Assembly: GCA_964410485.1 (NCBI GenBank) | Contig: CAYPHJ010000163.1 | Span: 1 to 7,143, forward strand | DNA from: CAYPHJ01 sp964410485 | GTDB lineage: Bacteria > Desulfobacterota > Binatia > UBA9968 | DNA: 7,143 bases | Reading direction: 5' to 3' | The notes under the pieces: generated by a model | Database searches by the model: none | What the model was told of the DNA's origin: nothing | The model's input: only the letters and a program-made list of their open reading frames with translations | Position numbers and translations under genes: made by a program | In this document: positions 3,874 to 7,143 of the stretch, one piece after another | Position numbering within the stretch: the first letter of the stretch is position 1 | Layout of the letters: each line of letters opens with the position of its first letter

Positions 3874-5445
3874 ATGACTGATTCTGCGAAAGACCCGACC
3901 TTCCCCCCAGTAATTAGCTTTCCCGATGTTTTCGACGACGCTCCGACGGGACTGACTGTGCTGAGCCTTGATGGCCACGTGCTACGAGTCAACAAAGCGT
4001 TCTGCCGCGTTCTGGGCGGCGACGAGAGGCAGTTTCTCGGCCGGCAATTTCATGGCGCAATTGTGGCAACTTCCGCCGAGGACTCAAGGAACATCGAGGA
4101 GCTTATCGCGGGCGCCATCCCGCAAATCGTAATGGAGCAGGACTACGCCCACAACGCGGTTCAGTCCATGCGGATTCTCGTGAACATCGTCTTGGGTCGC
4201 GACAAGCTTGGGAGTTCCGCATACTTGATCGCGCAAGTTCAGGACGTCAGCGAGTACAAAAGAGTGGAGGAGGAAAAACAAAAGCTCGTAGATGATCTCA
4301 ATGAACGTGTCAAAGAGCTCACCGCGCTTCATCATGCCGCGCGTTTGCTCCAGGCTGACGACCGGCCAACCGAGCTGCTGCTCCAGGAACTGATTTCGCT
4401 GCTTCCAGCCGCATGGAGACACCCGGACATCGCGGGTGCGCGCATCTCTTTTGATGGCATGGCCTACCAGACGCCGGGATTCTACGCCAGCGGCCCGACT
4501 CAAAGCGCCTTCACGACCGCCGGAGGGAAAAAAGGGGCAGTGGAGATCGGGTATCGAGAAACCGTGTGGGGACGAACGAAAGGTTCTTTCCTCGCCGAAG
4601 AAGATGATTTGCTACATTCGATCACTGAAATGTTGAAGCTCCATCTCGACCGGGTAGAGGCGAAACAGAGAGTGGACGAGATCACGAAGCAATTGCTTGA
4701 GCGTAACCGGGAGCTTTGGTCTTTGCAGCAGGAGACGGGCCGAGTGGAACAGCGCGCCGCGCTCGGCTGGATGGCCGGAGCGATCGCCCACGAGCTTGGC
4801 ACCCCTCTAAATTCCGTCCTCGGATACACCCAGCTGTTGGCGCAGGAAGATTTGCCGGAAAAAGCTCGCCGGCACGTAAAGACGATCACGAGCCAAGTCC
4901 AACGTATGACGGGCATCGTGCAGTATTATCTGGACCGCACTCGCGGATCCCCAAGCAGGCGCAACCAGGTTAACTTAAACGAATTGATTACAGAAACGCT
5001 GCTCTTGTTAAACTCTGTTTTCGCGCAGAAAAATGTCCGGGTGGTCACGCATTTAGAGGAGCCGCTGCCGGTGGTAAACGCCCATGCAGGATCACTCCAG
5101 CGCGTTCTAATCAACCTTCTAAACAATTCGGTGGCTTCTATCCGCGAGCAAGGCGAGATCACCATTGCTACCCGCACTGCGCCACTCTCGGAACACCACC
5201 GTCCGGGTATTGATATGGAGGTCAGCGATACCGGAGCGGGCATTCCGGGAGATCTCCTGCCGAGGGTTTTTGATGTTTTCATGACAACACGACCTTACGG
5301 CAGCGGAACCGGTCTTGGACTGGCTGTGTCGCAGGAGATTGTAAAGGAACATGGCGGCAAGATAACGATCAGGAGTCAGGTCAACCATGGAACTACGGTC
5401 ACGGTATTTCTTCCAATTGGCTCGGAGGGTTTGGTGGACTCGTGA
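3874..5445 (+). CDS. Soluble PAS/GAF-type sensor histidine kinase (NtrB-like)
   Basis: From the ATG at 3874 this is a 523-residue kinase. A PAS domain spans about residues 12-130 (FDDAPTGLTVLSLDG, then VSEYKRVEEE). A coiled-coil linker follows, then a GAF-like segment at about 145-262 and a second coiled coil. The HisKA H-box AHELGTPLN has phospho-acceptor H306. The ATPase domain has the N-box NLLNNS (414-419), G1 DTGAGIP (452-458), F-box FDVFMTT (466-472) and G2 GSGTGLGL (476-483). No transmembrane segment or signal peptide is seen, so it senses a cytoplasmic cue, not identifiable here. Its stop overlaps the regulator start by 4 nt, marking them as cognate partners. The start is uncertain: no ribosome site precedes 3874. 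If the gap closes on the shared 55 nt, the frame continues back to an ATG at 3650 inside comA, adding MRLAKRAAE and LDCLY repeats. Confidence 0.9.
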   Translation: MTDSAKDPTFPPVISFPDVFDDAPTGLTVLSLDGHVLRVNKAFCRVLGGDERQFLGRQFHGAIVATSAEDSRNIEELIAGAIPQIVMEQDYAHNAVQSMRILVNIVLGRDKLGSSAYLIAQVQDVSEYKRVEEEKQKLVDDLNERVKELTALHHAARLLQADDRPTELLLQELISLLPAAWRHPDIAGARISFDGMAYQTPGFYASGPTQSAFTTAGGKKGAVEIGYRETVWGRTKGSFLAEEDDLLHSITEMLKLHLDRVEAKQRVDEITKQLLERNRELWSLQQETGRVEQRAALGWMAGAIAHELGTPLNSVLGYTQLLAQEDLPEKARRHVKTITSQVQRMTGIVQYYLDRTRGSPSRRNQVNLNELITETLLLLNSVFAQKNVRVVTHLEEPLPVVNAHAGSLQRVLINLLNNSVASIREQGEITIATRTAPLSEHHRPGIDMEVSDTGAGIPGDLLPRVFDVFMTTRPYGSGTGLGLAVSQEIVKEHGGKITIRSQVNHGTTVTVFLPIGSEGLVDS

Positions 5446-6842
5446 AGGCGCGCATTTTGATCGTGGATGACGACGATGTAAGTTGCCGGCTTTTTACCGA
5501 AGTTCTGGAGGGAGAAGGTTACGCAGTTCACCAAACCTATAGCGGCGAAGAGGCGCTAGAGCGCCTGCGCAGCGAACCTTACGATCTTTTGCTGGTCGAT
5601 GTCCGGATGCCGGGAATTACAGGGCTGGACGTTACCCGGACTATGCGGCAAGAACAGCCACAACTCCCGATCATCGTGATGACTGCCTTCGGCTCAATAG
5701 AAACGGCGGTGGAGGCTATTCAGGAAGGTGCTTTCGACTATGTCTCAAAACCCATGAATCTGGATGAGCTAAAAAAAATAGTTTCGCGGGCACTGGGGCA
5801 GACAGCACTACGTGCTCGAGGCCGCGCTAAAATCAAGCAAATCGAGGATCCGGAACAGCAAAAAACAATCATTGGGAGGAGCCCCGCGATGGTTGAGGTC
5901 TTCAAGCGAGTGGCGCGAGTGGCTCCCACCAAAAGCACGGTACTGATTCTTGGCGAAAGCGGCACCGGCAAGGAGGTCATCGCCCGCTCGATCCACCGCC
6001 ATAGCGATCGCGCACAACGCCCCTTCGTAGCCGTGGACTGCGGCGCTCTCACCGAGACGCTGCTGGAAAGCGAGCTCTTCGGGCACACGCGCGGTGCCTT
6101 CACGGGAGCGGTGTCGGACAAAAAGGGAGTATTTCAGCTAGCGAACGGCGGCACCTGTTTTCTCGACGAGATCGGCGACATCAGCGCCAATATGCAGGCA
6201 AGGCTCCTCAGGGTGGTGCAGGAAGGGGAAGTGCGACCCGTGGGGGCAAAGGAATGGCTGAAAGTCGATGTGCGGGTACTAGCCGCCACGAATAAAGATC
6301 TCACCGAGCTGGTGAAGAGCGGAGTTTTTCGTGAGGATCTCTACTATCGCTTGAACGTCGTGACCATCCGCCTTCCCCCGCTCAGGGAACGAACCGAAGA
6401 CATTGACGCACTGGTGGAGATTTTCATTCGGCGGTACTGCGAACTCGCGCGCAAACACATCACGGCGATCTCACACGAGACTCTGGAACGTTTGAAAAGC
6501 TACTCATGGCCGGGGAACATCCGGCAGCTTGAGAACACGATCGAGCAGGCGGTGGTTCTTTCAAGGAGTCCGGTACTCACAGTGGAGGATCTACCTCGTG
6601 AGGTGCGCGAAGGCTTGCCCGCACTAGATGAGAGTAAGACCGAAACTGGACAGCTGCCGGTATCGGATATGCCGAGCCTGGAAGAGATGAAAAAGCGCTA
6701 CGCGCTATATGTCATAGACCGGGCCCGGGGAAACATCTCGCAAGCCGCGAAGGTTCTGAACATCGACAGACGTTCACTTTATCGGATGCTAGCCCGATGG
6801 AAAATAGAGCCGTTTGCAGCCGACGATGCGGAAGGCCCCTGA
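5442..6842 (+). CDS. NtrC-class sigma-54-dependent response regulator
   Basis: The 466-residue protein has all three NtrC modules. The receiver (1-118) has acidic residues D9/D10, phospho-acceptor D53 in LLLVDVRMPG, T81 and K103. The AAA+ domain (about 143-375) has Walker A GESGTGKE (171-178), the sigma-54 contact loop GAFTGA (218-223), Walker B GTCFLDEI (237-244), an arginine-finger region FREDLYYRLNV (296-306) and the sensor II motif WPGNIRQLEN (356-365). A Fis-type HTH lies at 431-452 (NISQAAKVLNIDRRSLYRML). It should bind upstream enhancer sites and drive open-complex formation by sigma-54 RNA polymerase when phosphorylated. The GTG start overlaps the kinase TGA (GTGA), indicating translational coupling. 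GGAGGG lies 12 nt upstream and GGTGG nearer. Likely targets in this window are the sigma-54 promoters at 2434-2450 and 6905-6920. Orthology to a named member (ZraR, AtoC and others) cannot be set. Confidence 0.95.
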   Translation: MKARILIVDDDDVSCRLFTEVLEGEGYAVHQTYSGEEALERLRSEPYDLLLVDVRMPGITGLDVTRTMRQEQPQLPIIVMTAFGSIETAVEAIQEGAFDYVSKPMNLDELKKIVSRALGQTALRARGRAKIKQIEDPEQQKTIIGRSPAMVEVFKRVARVAPTKSTVLILGESGTGKEVIARSIHRHSDRAQRPFVAVDCGALTETLLESELFGHTRGAFTGAVSDKKGVFQLANGGTCFLDEIGDISANMQARLLRVVQEGEVRPVGAKEWLKVDVRVLAATNKDLTELVKSGVFREDLYYRLNVVTIRLPPLRERTEDIDALVEIFIRRYCELARKHITAISHETLERLKSYSWPGNIRQLENTIEQAVVLSRSPVLTVEDLPREVREGLPALDESKTETGQLPVSDMPSLEEMKKRYALYVIDRARGNISQAAKVLNIDRRSLYRMLARWKIEPFAADDAEGP

Positions 6843-6904
6843 ACCCCCCTAGCAACGGTTCGAGACGCACCAAGCAAGGGACATAGCGCCTGTCGACTTG
6901 GACG

Positions 6905-6920
6905 CGGCATGTGCGTTGCG
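6905..6920 (+). promoter_or_regulatory. Sigma-54-type promoter of the second response regulator
   Basis: CGGCATGTGCGTTGCG matches TGGCAYR-N4-TTGCW at all fixed positions except the first T and the final W, with GG and GC 10 nt apart. Transcription would start near 6931, giving a leader of about 23 nt with GGAGG. The -12 GC lies 35 nt from the GTG, the same distance as in usp. The 111-nt spacer (6843-6953) also holds a small dyad GACA/TGTC (6880-6894). Confidence 0.65.
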
Positions 6921-6953
6921 AGGGCAATCAATGAAAAGAAGAACGGAGGCTTC

Positions 6954-7143
6954 GTGCGTATTCTAGTAGTGGAAGACGACGAAACATTCTGCGCATTTCT
7001 TGCCGAGATATTACAGGGCTATGGCAATCACGTCGATTGTAGCACTGACGCCCTTGATGGTTATCACAAAGCGCGATCCCGTCGTTACGACCTGATCATT
7101 CTTGACGTTCGGATGCCAGGGTTCTCAGGCACTGAAATCGCAA
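6954..7143 (+). CDS. Response regulator receiver domain protein, 3' end cut by window edge
   Basis: The frame runs from GTG at 6954 to the window edge (63 residues) with no stop. It is the first half of a CheY-like receiver: MRILVVEDDE with acidic residues E7-D9, then YDLIILDVRMPGFSG with phospho-acceptor D51. It resembles the receiver of the NtrC-class protein just upstream, especially around DVRMPG, so it is a paralogue, but the output domain is not visible. GGAGG (6945-6949) lies 4 nt before the GTG and supports this start; the ATG at 6931 is out of frame. It lies on the same strand 111 nt after that regulator and appears to have its own sigma-54 promoter, so it may be a second layer of the same circuit. 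Confidence 0.88.
   Translation, partial: MRILVVEDDETFCAFLAEILQGYGNHVDCSTDALDGYHKARSRRYDLIILDVRMPGFSGTEIA

Noticed and set aside
3648..3995. Minus-strand frame across the gap with repeated GIGNQ-type residues
   Set aside because: It is the antisense of the tandem repeat and kinase start, and most of it is N.
6843..6900. Intrinsic terminator after the NtrC-class regulator
   Set aside because: Only weak dyads (CCAAG/CTTGG, GACA/TGTC) are present and no T-run follows.

Overview
The window reads as chromosomal DNA of a free-living Gram-negative-type bacterium of moderate GC content. The gene set supports this: a sigma-54 activator of the NtrC family, an Rnk-type RNA polymerase-binding protein, hemerythrin-like proteins, a UspA protein and a bacterial ComA/HSA32-family protein. 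I cannot assign a phylum; an environmental or metagenome-derived genome is likely. A run of exactly 100 N (3707-3806), flanked on both sides by the same 55-nt sequence, shows a scaffolded short-read assembly. Several genes start with GTG or TTG.

Left half, minus strand (2400 down to 1): a UspA-family stress protein (usp), an Rnk/GreA-B-type regulator (rnk), a small membrane protein, and two tandem hemerythrin-like (HHE) proteins, the last cut by the window edge. The HHE pair has its own good sigma-70 promoter (831-858). usp has a full-consensus sigma-54 promoter (2434-2449).

Centre: a 384-bp divergent intergenic region (2401-2784) separates usp from a rightward gene for a phosphosulfolactate synthase (ComA/HSA32) family protein. 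It holds the usp sigma-54 promoter, a weaker sigma-54-like site facing comA, an inverted repeat abutting the usp promoter, and short dyads midway that could be enhancer sites for an NtrC-type activator.

Right half, plus strand: after comA comes the assembly gap with a 15-bp tandem repeat. Then follow a soluble PAS-GAF-like histidine kinase, overlapping by 4 nt an NtrC-class response regulator (REC, AAA+ with intact GAFTGA, Fis-type HTH), and the start of a second response regulator. The second regulator has its own sigma-54-like promoter (6905-6920). In both usp and this regulator the -12 GC lies 35 nt from the start codon.

Interpretation (inference): this looks like a compact stress-response locus. 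A cytoplasmic kinase would phosphorylate the NtrC-type regulator, which with sigma-54 RNA polymerase would switch on usp, probably the second regulator, and possibly comA. rnk, the membrane protein and the O2/NO/iron-related hemerythrins lie downstream in the usp direction. The regulatory wiring rests on promoter motifs and gene order only.
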